Shown in pieces: positions 1 to 11,581 of a stretch of DNA of 64,000 bases. The notes below the pieces were generated by a model. It was not told the DNA's origin. It was given only the letters and a program-made list of their open reading frames with translations, and made no database searches. The stretch covers positions 16,591,337 through 16,655,336 of the forward strand of contig NC_087080.1 of the NCBI RefSeq assembly GCF_026151205.1. The letters run 5' to 3'. Origin of the DNA: Bolinopsis microptera (taxonomy: Eukaryota; Ctenophora; Tentaculata; Lobata; Bolinopsidae). Every line of letters starts with the position of its first letter. The first letter of the stretch is position 1. The translations under genes were made by a program, and so were the position numbers.

Positions 1-890
1 TAATCTATAATAAAAACTCATTTTCAACTCGTTATTACTGAAAGTCAAATACGTAGAAGATTTTCTAAAATTACACCAAACTTATCAAAATTTAGTTTCG
101 GATAGAAATTGTGATTGGAAATCACATTCTGAATTTAAAAGAAGTGATCTCTATAAATCGCAAAATTCTTCAATTAGACATAACAGCAAAAAAAAGATAT
201 TTCTAATTCTGCAAATTAAGCAGTCAGTCGAATAGAAATCGAGAAATTATTTATATCTCATTATTTTTTTCCGCGATTCCTCTTGAAGAAAACATAACAT
301 ATTTCCGTAACATATTATATTGCTGAAATATGTTAAAAATGCTCTTACTTAAAATAAGCACATCACATTACATGCTTGTGAGGTAATCACCCACAATCAG
401 ACTGAACCTGCGTTACAGGGAAAGTTATAGAATTTAAATAAAAGTGTGGGAAAGTTTTGAAATTTTGAATTTACGAAAATCTCGGAAGAAACGTTAATTA
501 AGATTGTGTTATTAATCATTAATCAACCGTACTTGTTTCTAACAAGAAAAACTACCTGGATTATAAGAAAGTGCTCAGTATTTAAATAAATACTATCAAT
601 ACAAAATCCATTTACCGAGTAGTTCGGAAAGAGTATTACAAAAATAATCTGACTCATGAAGTTTATGTAATCGATATATTTTTCTTATTAATATTAACAT
701 AAATGATTAATTGAAAAAAATTGAAATCTTGCATTTGATAGACCAGCCTGGCGAAGAATGCATCTGTTATTCAAAAATAAGTATACAAATCAAGGGTAAT
801 GATACATGCCATGCCTTAACGTCCAGTGAATATTTGGCAATAAATCAAGGTGATTAATTAATTAGTTAGTAAATAACATAATCCCAGATG
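1..890. other. AT-rich stretch, no feature seen
   Basis: No convincing exon, RNA gene or long repeat is visible. This is presumably intergenic or 3' flanking sequence of the minus-strand gene that ends at 891. Confidence 0.5.
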
Positions 891-1725
891 TCAACTCTCG
901 TGTTCGTGTTTCATATCATACCAGTTTCTGAATATCCACTGAGAGCAGAACACAGCACAAGGCAGCAGGACACAGAGCCAGGCTATTAGAGTGTACGCTT
1001 GTGCGGGTACTCCGTTGTGCACGCGCTCGTAGTACACACTGTAGGACACGTGGGCCGCGTGCTTTATTGCACGTCTGTAATCGTGCGCTGTTACCTGCAC
1101 ACAAACACCCGTCAGATAATCATTATAAGATATAAGATACAATAAAATATTATAAGATATAAATACAGCGGCATAACACTCACAGTAACGAACATAGTAG
1201 CGCTCCTAGGCACGAACAGTAACACATAACACTCACAGTAACGAACATAGTAGCGCTCCTAGGCACGAACAGTAACACACAACACTCACAGTAACGAACA
1301 TAGTAGCGCTCCTAGGCACGAACTCCTCTTTTTCAATGTCCAGTAACTTCCTATTAGGAAGCTCCTCTGATAAGGTTTGAGAGAAGGTGATGGTAAAGGT
1401 AAAGGGCTGTGTTGCTGGGTAACTTACTTTAAACTCGTACACTTCACCTGGTTAATTATTAATTGGTTAATCAGTTAATTTGTTATCTAATTTGTTAATT
1501 GCATATTGCTAATTGTATATCGCAATATCATGTAAAACATAATCAAGTTATATTTCAAACAGTTTTTAAAACTCAAAATGTTCAAAGCATTTAAAAATCC
1601 AAGAAATTTCAAATTGTAAGATTTCAGAAGAATTTGGTAATTATATAATCATTTGGTAGTTGATAATGGTCAATGGACGAAGATACAAGCAAAATACAGG
1701 GCCTCTTGCTAAAACCCGCTCCTAA

Positions 1726-1760
<35 letters not shown>

Positions 1761-2349
1761 CGGGGGGGGGGGGCCGGGGGAATTTCGATAATAGTTATTT
1801 ATAGGTATTATACCAAATATCGTCTAGGGCAGCTAAAAGCTACTTTTTTGGACGTTTCATAAGATTCTGAGCAACATTGATTATTTGATAAATTTTCGAC
1901 GAAAAACGTTTTTTTGGAAATTTTTTAATTGTTGTCAAAATGTGCAACAACTTCTATAAAAACAACCCTTCGATAGGCTGAACTGTTTATAATCCTTGGA
2001 TCAAATTAAAACCCTATACAACCCAAATTTAAGGTGCACAAAGGCAAAAAAATCCAATTTTTCCCAATAGTACAACCCAAAAAATTGGTTTTAAAACTTT
2101 ATCCCAACCCCCTGAATACAAAATGTTAAAAGTGGGAAAAATGTTGAAAAAAAAACAATAAAACTTTTAAATAACTATCAATAACCGTAAATACCTAAAC
2201 CTATTTTTAAATGGGAATTGGGAGAGGATAACAGGTATTTATGAGGTAGCCCCCCCCCCCCCCCGGCACCCCCAGCCCTTCTTAATTCTTTACTAACCAG
2301 GCAACAGATTGTGTAGGACGTATTGCCTACTCTGACCATGCTCTAACTG
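891..2349 (-). CDS. C-terminal exons of an unrecognised single-pass membrane protein
   Basis: Three exons read on the minus strand with consistent phases: 2349-2298, 1447-1290 and 1094-891, ending in TGA. Each join is GT/AG. The donor at 1289 is GTGAGT, and the acceptor before 1094 is GTGTGCAG. The chain gives about 138 residues. It starts with a beta-rich lumenal or extracellular part (NLLPGEVYEFKVSYPATQPF), then VTAHDYRRAIKH, then one hydrophobic segment of about 22 residues (from YTLIAWLCVL) and a short charged tail (RNWYDMKHEHES). This is the layout of a type I membrane protein with a short cytosolic tail. I do not recognise the family, and the upstream exons, including the start, were not found. 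The exon 1447-1290 has its 3' end and donor triplicated (see the repeat at 1176-1330). Confidence 0.55.
1176..1330. repeat. Threefold duplication of an exon 3' end plus splice donor
   Basis: A unit of about 53 bp, containing AACACTCACAGTAACGAACA and GTAGCGCTCCTAGGCACGAA, occurs three times in tandem. On the minus strand each copy holds the last codons of the exon 1447-1290 followed by the same GTGAGT donor. Three equivalent 5' splice sites therefore lie in a row. Confidence 0.85.
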
Positions 2350-3251
2350 CTGGTGAAATACCGGGATATTGCCAGGTATGAGGGTAGGTGAGGTGAGGCA
2401 GCAGGGGAGGAGTAGGAGGAGGAGGAGGAGGAGGAGGAGGAGGAGGAGGTTCATCACTTTATCACTGGTGGTTAGTTAGGATGTTATCAAGAAGAAGAGG
2501 ATTGTAGAGTAGTAAAAGTAAGGTAAGTAGGAGTAAGAGGAGTAGAGTTAGCGCCTAGTCGGGGTTCATGAGAGCCACCTTGATATTATTATTTGGTTTT
2601 TGCAATAATAAAGATGAACAAAACAACAAAACTTCGTTCTTGCGTAAAAAACAATTTGTATTACACATTTGGTGATATTAATAATCAGGATTTTGTGGTA
2701 TTGTTTTGTCACGAGTGTAATATCAGAGTTCTTAGTAAGATCTAAACGATCGAATAATATACTGTATATATAAAAACTCAGAAAACATGCATCAAAAACA
2801 AAGTAACCAGATCATTGCAAAGTAACCAGATCATTGCAAAGCTGACAGTGATTATAATCATTACAATTCCCCTAGATCATGACAATCATTATGTTAGTAC
2901 TTAGTAGTAACAATACAATACAATAGTAGTAACAATACAATACAATAGTAGTAATGACCAGAGTATTACACTGTGATACAGGTTCAAACTGGGTACTAAT
3001 TAATTAATTGGCCAAGCAGAAAATATTCAATCAAACAAATCCCAAATATTTCTTAACAAAAAATCAATTAATTCATTGTATTGGTTACATATGATATCAA
3101 AATAGGTTCACCCTGATTTTTCTATATGAAACTTGATTTCGAGATACCAACAAATTAAGGCCTATGGCAAAAATCTGGAGGGGGTCACGAACTCCAGGTG
3201 CCCACGGCCAGCCATGCCAGGCAAATTTCAAAATTTGGCCACCAAATTTGT
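1450..3251. other. Intron/intergenic sequence with homopolymer and GAG tracts
   Basis: Apart from the small exon at 2349-2298 no coding sequence is visible. It holds a G run of about 45 bp near 1727-1775, a C run at about 2250-2265, a (GGA)n tract at about 2407-2450, and a short CAATACAATAGTAGTAA tandem near 2915-2955. Confidence 0.6.
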
Positions 3252-6200
3252 TTAGCAGGTAGACAATAAAAACATGCTAATATCAGGTCTCCCACACTGT
3301 TCACTCATAAGCTTCCTCTCGTTGGTAGTCAGATCATCAGACAACAACAAGTCAGGCAGGTAAGGTCCCAGCACCAGCTCCTTTAAACAGGAGAACTTGC
3401 TCATTTCCGCTATTATAGTCTCCCTCTCCGGCTCCTTAAACATGTTGTGGGACAGTATGAGGGTCTCCAGTGTGGGCTCCACTGGTTGTAGTGCTGTTAG
3501 TAGCTGTCTTGTAGTCCGGGGAGTACTGAGCTGGTTCCCTGCCAGGTCTATAGAGATTAGTGCTTCACATTTAGATAAGAGTTCTAGGAGACCCCCCAAC
3601 TTGCTCTCCATACCATTATCTGATAGTTTTAGTTTTAGTATGTTCTTCCCAATAATGTGCCCCATTCTGCGTAAGCTGTCTGTTGAAGGATATGTATTGC
3701 CGAGAACTATTTCTCTGAGTGAAGGTGACACATATAAACACGCGTTGTTACCTAGAATATTACCACTCAGATTAAGCTTACATAAGTTGGGCAGTGATTT
3801 TAAAGAGTTGATCAGATTGAGTTCCTTGTCCTGACCAGAAAGGTAGTTGTAAGTTAGTGATATACTGCGGAGGTTAGAGAATTTATTTAAGATAGGTATG
3901 TGGTCCACGCTTGATAACTCCTCGTCCGATTGCAAACTGAAATCAATGCCCAACATTCTCAACTCCACGTGGTCCACGAGGCGCAGTGCTTTGAATATGA
4001 GAGCCGACTGTAGAGAAGTGAATATCAGGGCGGATGGGACAATGTTTATAACTTTATTTTCGTTGGGAGTTCTGAGGTAGCGGAGTAGAGTCTTGATGTT
4101 GGTGTTGTTAATGTTAAGTGGAGTGTAAACAGATAAAGTGCGATTGTCTGCGGAGGAAGCTGGTTCAGAGCCAATACGAGGCCGCTTCCTAGCTCGTCTG
4201 AAGTGAGGTTCTGCTGTTTGTTTAACTTGACTGATGAGACACGAGTAGTCCTCTAGTAATCCTAGAGCTGCACTGCATAACACGTTCGTACTGGTGTAGC
4301 CTGAGGAGATAGGTTTATAAACCTCGTTATCTTGTTACTTTTACATGGTTCAAATTGAAGATTAAAATCTATTACATACATTATTGGGTCAGATCGGCAA
4401 TAAAGGGTCGTTATAAGTGACGATCATAGATTATTAATATTTAACTCTGATTATGTCATCAAATAAGGTTCTAAAATAACACAGTGAATAATGGAAGTAC
4501 TTCCAGCAAACAACCTGCATAGGGAGCATTAGGCGATATTTCAAAACCCTCTTTTTTGTCACAGAGCATCTTTGATGGCTTTGAGAGCCTACCAAGGTTT
4601 TTTCTTTCATTCACCATAAATACTTTTGATCCCAGAATGTTGCCTATGACACGAACTAACTTCAGTGAAAAAATTATGTGGCCAGGTCATTCTTTGTAGG
4701 AGATATACAGGATTGAAATTTTCGTCACAGAGCATCGGATAGAATTTTGCACTTTTGTATTTCTGTGCTCATCGCAAAATTCCATCCCAGCAACTTCAGA
4801 CACGCCCATAGAAATTATTGATTCGTAAATTTTGGACCTTTATTCAAAAAAAAATTTCTATCTATTGAAATTTTACCCAATCAGGTTCTTCTTAGAAGCA
4901 AACATGATTAAAAGACAAAAAGGGGCAATTGAATGAACACAATGCTCAATATTGACAAAAGATTTTCGTCACAGAGCATCAATTTTGCAATTTTAAGCCA
5001 AAAATTAGCCATAGAAGCAGTTAATGTTATTTTAGGGATGTGATGACTTGAAAATCATAGAATATTACGACCAGGTACACATTTAAATCAAAATGAAGGA
5101 TGCCATTGTTGAGAATTTGAGGAAACGACCTTAAAAATCTGATAACCGCAAATTCAAAATTTCAAATTCTAATTTTTTGGGACAAAATTTTGTTTTATGT
5201 TTGGTATGACTCAATTATGTTCTTCTGAGTTGTAAACAACTATTTTGGCACGAAATGAAGGCTGTGTGACGATTTTGTGTGATTTTTGGAATTTTTCGTC
5301 ACAGAGCTTCATGACTTTGAAAGCCTATATCTTTGGCTAGGTGCATGAGATAAATCCAAACTGTTGGTTACTCACTATTTGCACTCTACTGAGATAGGTT
5401 TTATTCATTTTAAAGGTTTAAAGTGATTCAGGTCATATAATATCACTCTGAGAAAACTTTTGTTGCATTTTTTCGTCACAGAGCTTCATCAGCTTCTTTG
5501 AGGAGTCGCCTAGAAAAACCCATACACGGTGGACAAAATTTGCACAATCATTTGTAACATCTGAATATCCTATGACCAGAAATTGGAGCCAGAAATCATT
5601 TTCACATCTTATCTCCTGGCATTCAATCTAACGAAATTTGAATTTTTCAGAAAAATTTCAGATTTTTGACTTCAATAAGCTACTAAAATTTTTCTGTTCC
5701 ATATTTTTGCATAAAATTTGTTGATCCTGACCCTCAAAACATTTGTCTACCAAATTAAACCGGAATTTATGGCCTAAGGGGGTTTCGAAATTTTGGCCTC
5801 TGTGAGTCTGTGCAACCGGTTTTGAAATATCGCCATTAACTCACCCACTTTACCTGCATAGGGAGCATTAACTCACCCACTTTACCTGCATAGGGAGCAT
5901 TAACTCACCAACTTTACCTGCATAGGGAGCATTAACTCACCAACTTTACCTGCATAGGGAGCATTAACTCACCAACTTTACCTGCATAGGGAGCATTAAC
6001 TCACCAACTTTACCTGCATAGGGAGCATTAACTCACCCACTTTACCTGCATAGGGAGCATTAACTCACCCACTTTACCTGCATAGGGAGCATTAACTCAC
6101 CAACTTTACCTGCATAGGGAGCATTAACTCACCAACTTTACCTGCATAGGGAGCATTAACTCACCAACTTTACCTGCATAGGGAGCATTAACTCACCAAC

Positions 6201-7205
6201 TTTACCTGCATAAGGGAGCATTAACTCACCAACTTTACCTGCATAGGGAGCATTAACTCACCCACTTTACCTGCATAGGGAGCATTAACTCACCAACTTT
6301 ACCTGCATAGGGAGCATTAACTCACCCACTTTACCTGCATAGGGAGCATTAACTCACCCACTTTACCTGCATAGCTATAGGGAGCATTAACTCACCCACT
6401 TTACCTGCATAGGGAGCATTAACTCACCCACTTTACCTGCATAGCTATAGGGAGCATTAACTCACCCACTTTACCTGCATAGCTATAGGGAGCATTAACT
6501 CACCCACTTTACCTGCATAGGGAGCATTAACTCACCCACTTTACCTGCATAGGGAGCATTAACTCACCCACTTTACCTGCATAGGGAGCATTAACTCACC
6601 CACTTTACCTGCATAGGGAGCATTAACTCACCCACTTTACCTGCATAGGGAGCATTAACTCACCCACTTTACCTGCATAGGGAGCATTAACTCACCCACT
6701 TTACCTGCATAGGGAGCATTAACTCACCCACTTTACCTGCATAGGGAGCATTAACTCACCCACTTTACCTGCATAGGGAGCATTAACTCACCCACTTAAC
6801 CTGCATAGGGAGCATTAACTCACCCACTTAACCTGCATAGGGAGCATTAACTCACCAACTTTACCTGCATAGGGAGCATTAACTCACCCACTTTACCTGC
6901 ATAGGGAGCATTAACGAACACGTTCTTGAGGACCTTAGAAACCACGCCCTGATGCTCCAGTATAGCTAAACTCTGAAGATAGTGCAGTGTAGTTGCTTAA
7001 GGTGGAGTCTGCTGTCCACATGAGGCCAGCTCTCCAGGAGTATACGGAATATTCTGAGCTGGTTGTGCTTAACACAGAGCTCGAGTAGAGTGTTACAGAT
7101 GTAGATATTGCAGTGGGAGATGTCAGGGTGGGTCCGCTTCACTACTACTGTAGCGCTTAATATCTGCAGGCTGGGGAACTGGGCCGGAGAAACTGGGACG
7201 TTCAT
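3252..7205 (-). CDS. Leucine-rich-repeat protein, PRAME/LRRC14-like (frame break in exon 1)
   Basis: There are two exons. The first starts with ATG at 7205 (MNVPVSPAQFPSLQ) and its donor (CAG|GTAAAG) is at 6896. The second runs 4300-3252 after acceptor CTCCTCAG. The joined codons give NAPYAGYTSTNV across the intron. The N-terminal part, with LRIFRILLESWPH, resembles the conserved helix before the LRRs in PRAME/LRRC14 proteins. The C-terminal part has degenerate LRRs (NLCKLNLSGN, LISIDLAGNQL, LETLILSHNMF). It ends in a GRPDISMFLL stretch like the GRP motif ending PRAME proteins. Family members act as cullin-2 substrate receptors or NF-kB modulators; a role here is inference. Odd: between about 7000 and 6965 the reading frame changes (a stop in each frame), so a base is missing or the copy is damaged. 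The intron contains a transposon and a large minisatellite. Confidence 0.5.
4532..5834. mobile_element. Non-autonomous DNA transposon with 17-bp TIRs and internal TCACAGAGC motifs
   Basis: The left end GGCGATATTTCAAAACC (4532) is the exact inverse of the right end GGTTTTGAAATATCGCC (ending 5834). The flanks are ATTA on both sides. The interrupted sequence AGCATTAACTC is the unit of the neighbouring minisatellite, so ATTA is a 4-bp target duplication and the insertion point is clear. There is no coding capacity. The motif TCACAGAGC(A/T)TC, usually preceded by TTTTCG, appears at about 4558, 4725, 4969, 5299 and 5476. A reverse form (CTCTGTGA) lies near the right end. Confidence 0.8.
5836..6915. 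repeat. 32-bp minisatellite, about 33 copies, built from a splice donor
   Basis: The unit reads TTAACTCACCCACTTTACCT followed by GCATAGGGAGCA. On the minus strand it contains CCCTATGCAG|GTAAAGTGGGTGAG, which is the exact exon end and donor of the LRR gene's first exon. Variants are CCAACT for CCCACT and an inserted CTATAG. It abuts the exon directly and also marks the other side of the transposon at 4532-5834, so the array once extended to about 4510. Confidence 0.95.
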
Positions 7206-7520
7206 TTCTCCTGGTGTTACTTTTATAAAGTTATAATGAGTAAGGTTACTTTCATAATGTTTATTTTTATATTAAGTAAGTTTACTTTCATGATATTTAT
7301 ATATTTTACGATGAAATGACTCTCCAAATGTGGTAAAGTTACAATTTAAAATGACAGCAACTAGGGCAGTAGGGCAATAAGTTAGTAAAAGTTTGTTCAA
7401 AATCATAATGTGTAAAAACGTCAATAAATTTAAGTAGCAGATAAAATAAAAAATTAATTTCTCTGAAATTTTCAAACTTTAATTTCAAACAGCTCGTCTT
7501 TATTAAAAACAAATAGACAA
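7206..7520. other. Short AT-rich spacer between LRR gene and NOA1
   Basis: No gene is visible. It probably holds the 3' UTR of the minus-strand NOA1 gene and the 5' flank or intron of the LRR gene. Confidence 0.5.
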
Positions 7521-9152
7521 TCATAACAGATCATCACACATAATATCCTCCTCATCAAATAACACTTTATCAGGGCTGCTATCAACAGAGTTTCTCTTTC
7601 TACGTAAACCATCTAATTTAGGTACATTAATATGAAAACCAGGCGTCCTGTAATGAATGTCCTCTAATCTAGGACCAAAAACTAAAACCGTAACATCATC
7701 TCCGGGAGGTAAATGTACTGAAATCCATCCTAAGTTTCCTAAACAAATGTCACCAGTGGCCCTACTACGATTAGGTCTTGTTTTAATGTGAAGTCCGCTC
7801 ATTACATATAGTTTATTACAGAGCTGAACTCCTGAGTCTGTCACCCCTACTGAGGTATCTGACACATCTGAAGTGATATGGTAGTCTACAAGAGAAGGTA
7901 CATTAATCCCGAGTTTGAGGCTGACATTCCCACGAACACAGTACACTTTGTACCACCCGAAAGAGAGACAGGACCCTGGCTCCAGCTCAACAGTTCTATT
8001 GTATATCTTATACTGGCAAGCGAACACAGACTCAGGTACGGAGTTATGTGCCAGTACTCCTGGAGTGTCTATCAGGATCTTCTCCTCTGTAGTTCCCATC
8101 AACTGTTCATCTATCTTGATTTTAAACCACGCAGAAAGAGAGTTCTCCTCTAGTGGCATGTCTGAAGGTATTATCAGCTTCTCCAGCTGGTTCACTTTCT
8201 TATGAAGTATTTGAGCAGTGGAATGCTTCTTATGTTTAGTTATTTGAGGGGGAGGCTGTATTACTGAACTAATATTGCTGACTGTAGTTCCCGGGAGGGG
8301 AGACTCGGTCACATTTCCTATACTCTTCATTTTATAGTTCATCAGTGGTGATAATTTATTGAATAAAGTTGATTTACCTGCATTTGTAACACCCAGTAAA
8401 TAGCAAAAGTCCAGATCGTTGCAATACTTATCTCCATGAATATATTGTTGAATATGCAAGGCCAGTTCAGGTAACCCAACGCCTGTTTTACCACTCGCAA
8501 ATATTATTTCATTGAATCTTAGATTGTTTTGCTTCTCCCATTTCTCTATAAGAGGTCTGTAAAACTGTTCGATAATATTCATTTTACCAGGACTAGCTGC
8601 AAGAACATCACACTTGTTAAGACACAGAATAATAGGAGAACCAGGCGGGTAGATGTTGGGTAAATTAGGAGGTAAACTGGAGGGAAAACCAATGACGTCA
8701 CAGACTACCACGCCTAGTGCTTTCTTCTGAGATATCTTTTTGAGTAATTTAGAAAACCTTGTCTCACTAATAGAATACATCTGATGATGCTGTGAATCAG
8801 CTACTTTCTCACACCGCTCACAAGGAAGTGAGGACCTGGCATCCCAGCTCATCATGGCGGAGTACTCCAGATACCCTGCTTTATCAGGATGGTCGTGTTG
8901 ATACTTAGCTCCACAACCCGGACAGCTCAGTTTAAATGTTACCAAGGGGGGTGTCGCCGCTGTGGCCTTCTTTTTCTCTTCTGTTTCCAGCTGAATCGCT
9001 TTCATCTTAGCTTCTTTTTCTTCCTTAACCTTGTCCAGACTGATTTGTCTTTCTCGTTTGTGATCATCACACAGGTGTGATAAACCGTCAGTGACGCGAA
9101 CTGTTTTGTAACATCTAACTTGTAATAGTAGTCTTCTGCTGATCGAGTACAT
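7521..9152 (-). CDS. NOA1: NOA1, mitochondrial circularly permuted GTPase
   Basis: A single-exon gene of 543 residues from ATG at 9152. NOA1/YqeH-family GTPases bind ribosomal subunits and act in mitochondrial translation. The GTPase motifs come in permuted order: G4 NKCD (residues 179-182), then G1 GVTNAGKST (254-262), G2 PGTT (287-290) and G3 DTPG (362-365). Before them lies a four-cysteine zinc site, CPGC (77-80) and CERC (111-114), as in the family. The N-terminus (MYSISRRLLLQVRCYKTVRV) is basic and free of acids, as expected for a mitochondrial presequence. A lysine/glutamate-rich coiled segment spans residues 38-62. The human protein is roughly 700 residues, so this one is compact. It lies next to DLST on the same strand; both products are mitochondrial. 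Confidence 0.93.
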   Translation of the reverse strand: MYSISRRLLLQVRCYKTVRVTDGLSHLCDDHKRERQISLDKVKEEKEAKMKAIQLETEEKKKATAATPPLVTFKLSCPGCGAKYQHDHPDKAGYLEYSAMMSWDARSSLPCERCEKVADSQHHQMYSISETRFSKLLKKISQKKALGVVVCDVIGFPSSLPPNLPNIYPPGSPIILCLNKCDVLAASPGKMNIIEQFYRPLIEKWEKQNNLRFNEIIFASGKTGVGLPELALHIQQYIHGDKYCNDLDFCYLLGVTNAGKSTLFNKLSPLMNYKMKSIGNVTESPLPGTTVSNISSVIQPPPQITKHKKHSTAQILHKKVNQLEKLIIPSDMPLEENSLSAWFKIKIDEQLMGTTEEKILIDTPGVLAHNSVPESVFACQYKIYNRTVELEPGSCLSFGWYKVYCVRGNVSLKLGINVPSLVDYHITSDVSDTSVGVTDSGVQLCNKLYVMSGLHIKTRPNRSRATGDICLGNLGWISVHLPPGDDVTVLVFGPRLEDIHYRTPGFHINVPKLDGLRRKRNSVDSSPDKVLFDEEDIMCDDLL

Positions 9153-9240
9153 GGCACAGGGATCTGAGATATTGTGTTAGATTTAATACTAATATAGTAA
9201 TATATATTATACACTATATAGTGCTTAATCAACAAGTACA

Positions 9241-9938
9241 CTTTTAAGAGACTAATAAAGCATCAGACACAGGGATTGTTCACATAATATTACGTATAGT
9301 AGTATTAGTAAGCCATTATAGAACCCTCCCTTAGATACACATTATATTGTGTAGTTATTAACTTAACCCAAACCACCTTACGTTATATGTGAACCTTATC
9401 ATTTTCTTATTATTTCGAATTCGATCTTTAGTCGAAATAATTTTCCCATCCAATGAAAGACATGTATTGCAAATAACTATTTGGTATTGTGTAAGTCACA
9501 TTGTACCTTCTTCATAGGCGATATTAATATTGTACAATCCGTTGAAACCATGATACTTACTGATCTTTATAAAATTATACAATATAAGCTGTACAGTCGT
9601 ATAACGCCAAGTATTTGTAGCAAATAGAGGAGCCTAGAGGTCGAGAAAATTACCTGATTGTTATTCTACTTTTATTTTATCCCTTATTTTATAGCAAATT
9701 AAATCATGTTTAAGATATATCTAACCCATTCACATAATTTAAGGGTTTGTTTTCAAATAATCCTAAATCAATAACTAGACTCAGTGTTATAATTCATTTT
9801 CAAGAAATATTGTATATTAATCCCGATGGAAGCGGCAACTATGGATGCAAAATATCAAATAGGTTTTCAGTGCAATTTATAATTTATTTCTAATTAAGTA
9901 ATTTCATGTAAACTATGTACAAAACATCCTCCTCCCGT
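9241..9938. other. AT-rich intergenic region, no gene seen
   Basis: No exon-like or repeated structure was recognised between the start of NOA1 and the end of DLST. Both neighbours are on the minus strand, so it should contain the NOA1 promoter and the DLST 3' UTR. Confidence 0.5.
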
Positions 9939-11270
9939 TCAGATGTCTAGGAGTAGAGTTCCAGGATCTTCCACAGCAGATTTTACCCGTTTCAGGAAAG
10001 TAACAGCTTCACGCCCGTCTATTAACCTGTGATCGTAGGTCAGTGCCACGTACATCATGGGCCTTATTTCGACCTTGCCGTTAACAGCTACAGGTCGCTC
10101 CAGAATAGCGTGCATGCCAAGTATTGCAGATTGAGGGAGGTTGATAATCGGAGTACCGAACATAGAACCAAACACTCCCCCGTTGGAGACAGTGAACGTT
10201 CCTCCGTCCATATCTTCAATAGCCAAAAGCCCATCCCGAGCTTTCTGACCAAGACCAGTCAGCCCTTTCTCTATATCAGCAAATGACATGGTTTCCACGT
10301 TTCTTAAAACTGGGACAACCAAGCCTTTTGGCGTAGCAACAGCTACACTGATGTCTACATAATCACGGTAGATTATTTCCTTTCCATCAATAAAAGCATT
10401 GACCTCAGGCATCTCCTTCAAACCAGATGCAGAAGCTTTCAGGAAGGCTGACATGAAACCTAGCTTCACTCCGTGCTTCTTAACAAAGGCATCCTTATGT
10501 TTACCTCGTAGAGCCATGATATTACTCATGTCGATTTCATTGAAAGTAGTTAACATAGCTGCAGTATTCTGTGCCTCTTTTAGTCTCTCAGAAATTCTCA
10601 ACCTCATTCTGGACATCTTGACGTTGTGTTCTGACCTCAATCCAGGAGGTTTCATTTCTCCGGAGGCCACAACAGGAGGAGCTGCAGGCTTAGGAAGGGG
10701 TTGTGGAGTGACAGAGAGAGGAGTAGTTGGAATTGAGGGAGGTGTACCAAGAGTTGTAGGAACAGGACCCAGAGGCTGGTCAGCTGCCGGGAATGCTGCT
10801 TCAGGCACAGCTGTGGGGGCTGGAACAGGGGCGGCAGCTGCTGGTGCTGGGGCAGCTGCTGCTGCTGGGGCATCACCTGCTGCCCCTACATCTATATTGG
10901 CGAGAAGAGTTCCTTTGGAAATGGTGTCACCATCTTCAACTAACAATGCAGTTAGAACACCTGCAGCAGGTGACTGAACAGGGAGAGTTGTTTTATCAGT
11001 CTCTATCTCCCCGATTACTTCATCTTCCTCTACAGTATCCCCAACTTCCTTCAACCAAGCTATATCTCCTTCCTGTACAGAATCAGGAAACGTTGGAGTC
11101 TCGATTGTCTTTATATCAAACAGTGAGGGTGTAATCCGGTAACCTCTTCTCCCGAATATGCTGCTCGAATCTTGTGTATATTTCTTGAAAACTCTCTCAC
11201 TTGAGGACAAGGGGCGTACACATTTCGTTACCCCTGCACGTATTAAACCAACACTGCTTAAACGGTGCAT
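9939..11270 (-). CDS. DLST: DLST, dihydrolipoyllysine succinyltransferase (E2 of 2-oxoglutarate dehydrogenase)
   Basis: A single-exon gene of 443 residues from ATG at 11270, near the usual length for animal DLST. It moves succinyl groups from E1-bound intermediate to CoA in the citric-acid cycle, in the mitochondrial matrix. A mitochondrial presequence covers about residues 1-45. The lipoyl domain spans about 54-130 with lipoyl lysine K93 in [12 protein letters not shown] proline/alanine-rich flexible linker (about 130-205) follows, and no clear peripheral-subunit-binding domain is seen, as in other animal DLST. The catalytic core occupies about 215-443, with H414 and D418 in YDHRLIDG. The low-complexity linker produces long spurious open frames on the other strand. 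Confidence 0.97.
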   Translation of the reverse strand: MHRLSSVGLIRAGVTKCVRPLSSSERVFKKYTQDSSSIFGRRGYRITPSLFDIKTIETPTFPDSVQEGDIAWLKEVGDTVEEDEVIGEIETDKTTLPVQSPAAGVLTALLVEDGDTISKGTLLANIDVGAAGDAPAAAAAPAPAAAAPVPAPTAVPEAAFPAADQPLGPVPTTLGTPPSIPTTPLSVTPQPLPKPAAPPVVASGEMKPPGLRSEHNVKMSRMRLRISERLKEAQNTAAMLTTFNEIDMSNIMALRGKHKDAFVKKHGVKLGFMSAFLKASASGLKEMPEVNAFIDGKEIIYRDYVDISVAVATPKGLVVPVLRNVETMSFADIEKGLTGLGQKARDGLLAIEDMDGGTFTVSNGGVFGSMFGTPIINLPQSAILGMHAILERPVAVNGKVEIRPMMYVALTYDHRLIDGREAVTFLKRVKSAVEDPGTLLLDI

Positions 11271-11581
11271 CCTCTACCTAAGAATTGAAATTTAGTTGAT
11301 GATTGTCTTTACTGAAAAATTATTGCATCGTGAAACATTAATTAGACAATAATATGATAAAGATAGCCACGATGCAGTAGATTTATGATAATTGTACCAA
11401 TATTTCACAATTTCAAATAAACATTTTATGCTTTGAGAACACTCTAGTTTTTATCAATAAAACAATTCCTGTTGTTAGAAATAAGAATCATGGATTATCG
11501 TACTATAAATTTTCATTCAATAAACTAGCTTTCAAGCCAAAGAATAATCCAACTTATTATAGCAAAAAATGAATCTGACCA
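11271..11581. other. Short AT-rich spacer
   Basis: Nothing was recognised. It separates DLST from the LAP3 stop codon and probably holds the DLST promoter and LAP3 3' UTR. Confidence 0.5.

Noticed and set aside
5836-6915. Possible CRISPR-like array of 32-bp repeats
   Set aside because: Repeats are contiguous without unique spacers and the context is an animal intron, so it is a minisatellite.
10399-11134. Plus-strand open frames of 192 and 113 codons
   Set aside because: Antisense shadows of the DLST lipoyl/linker region.
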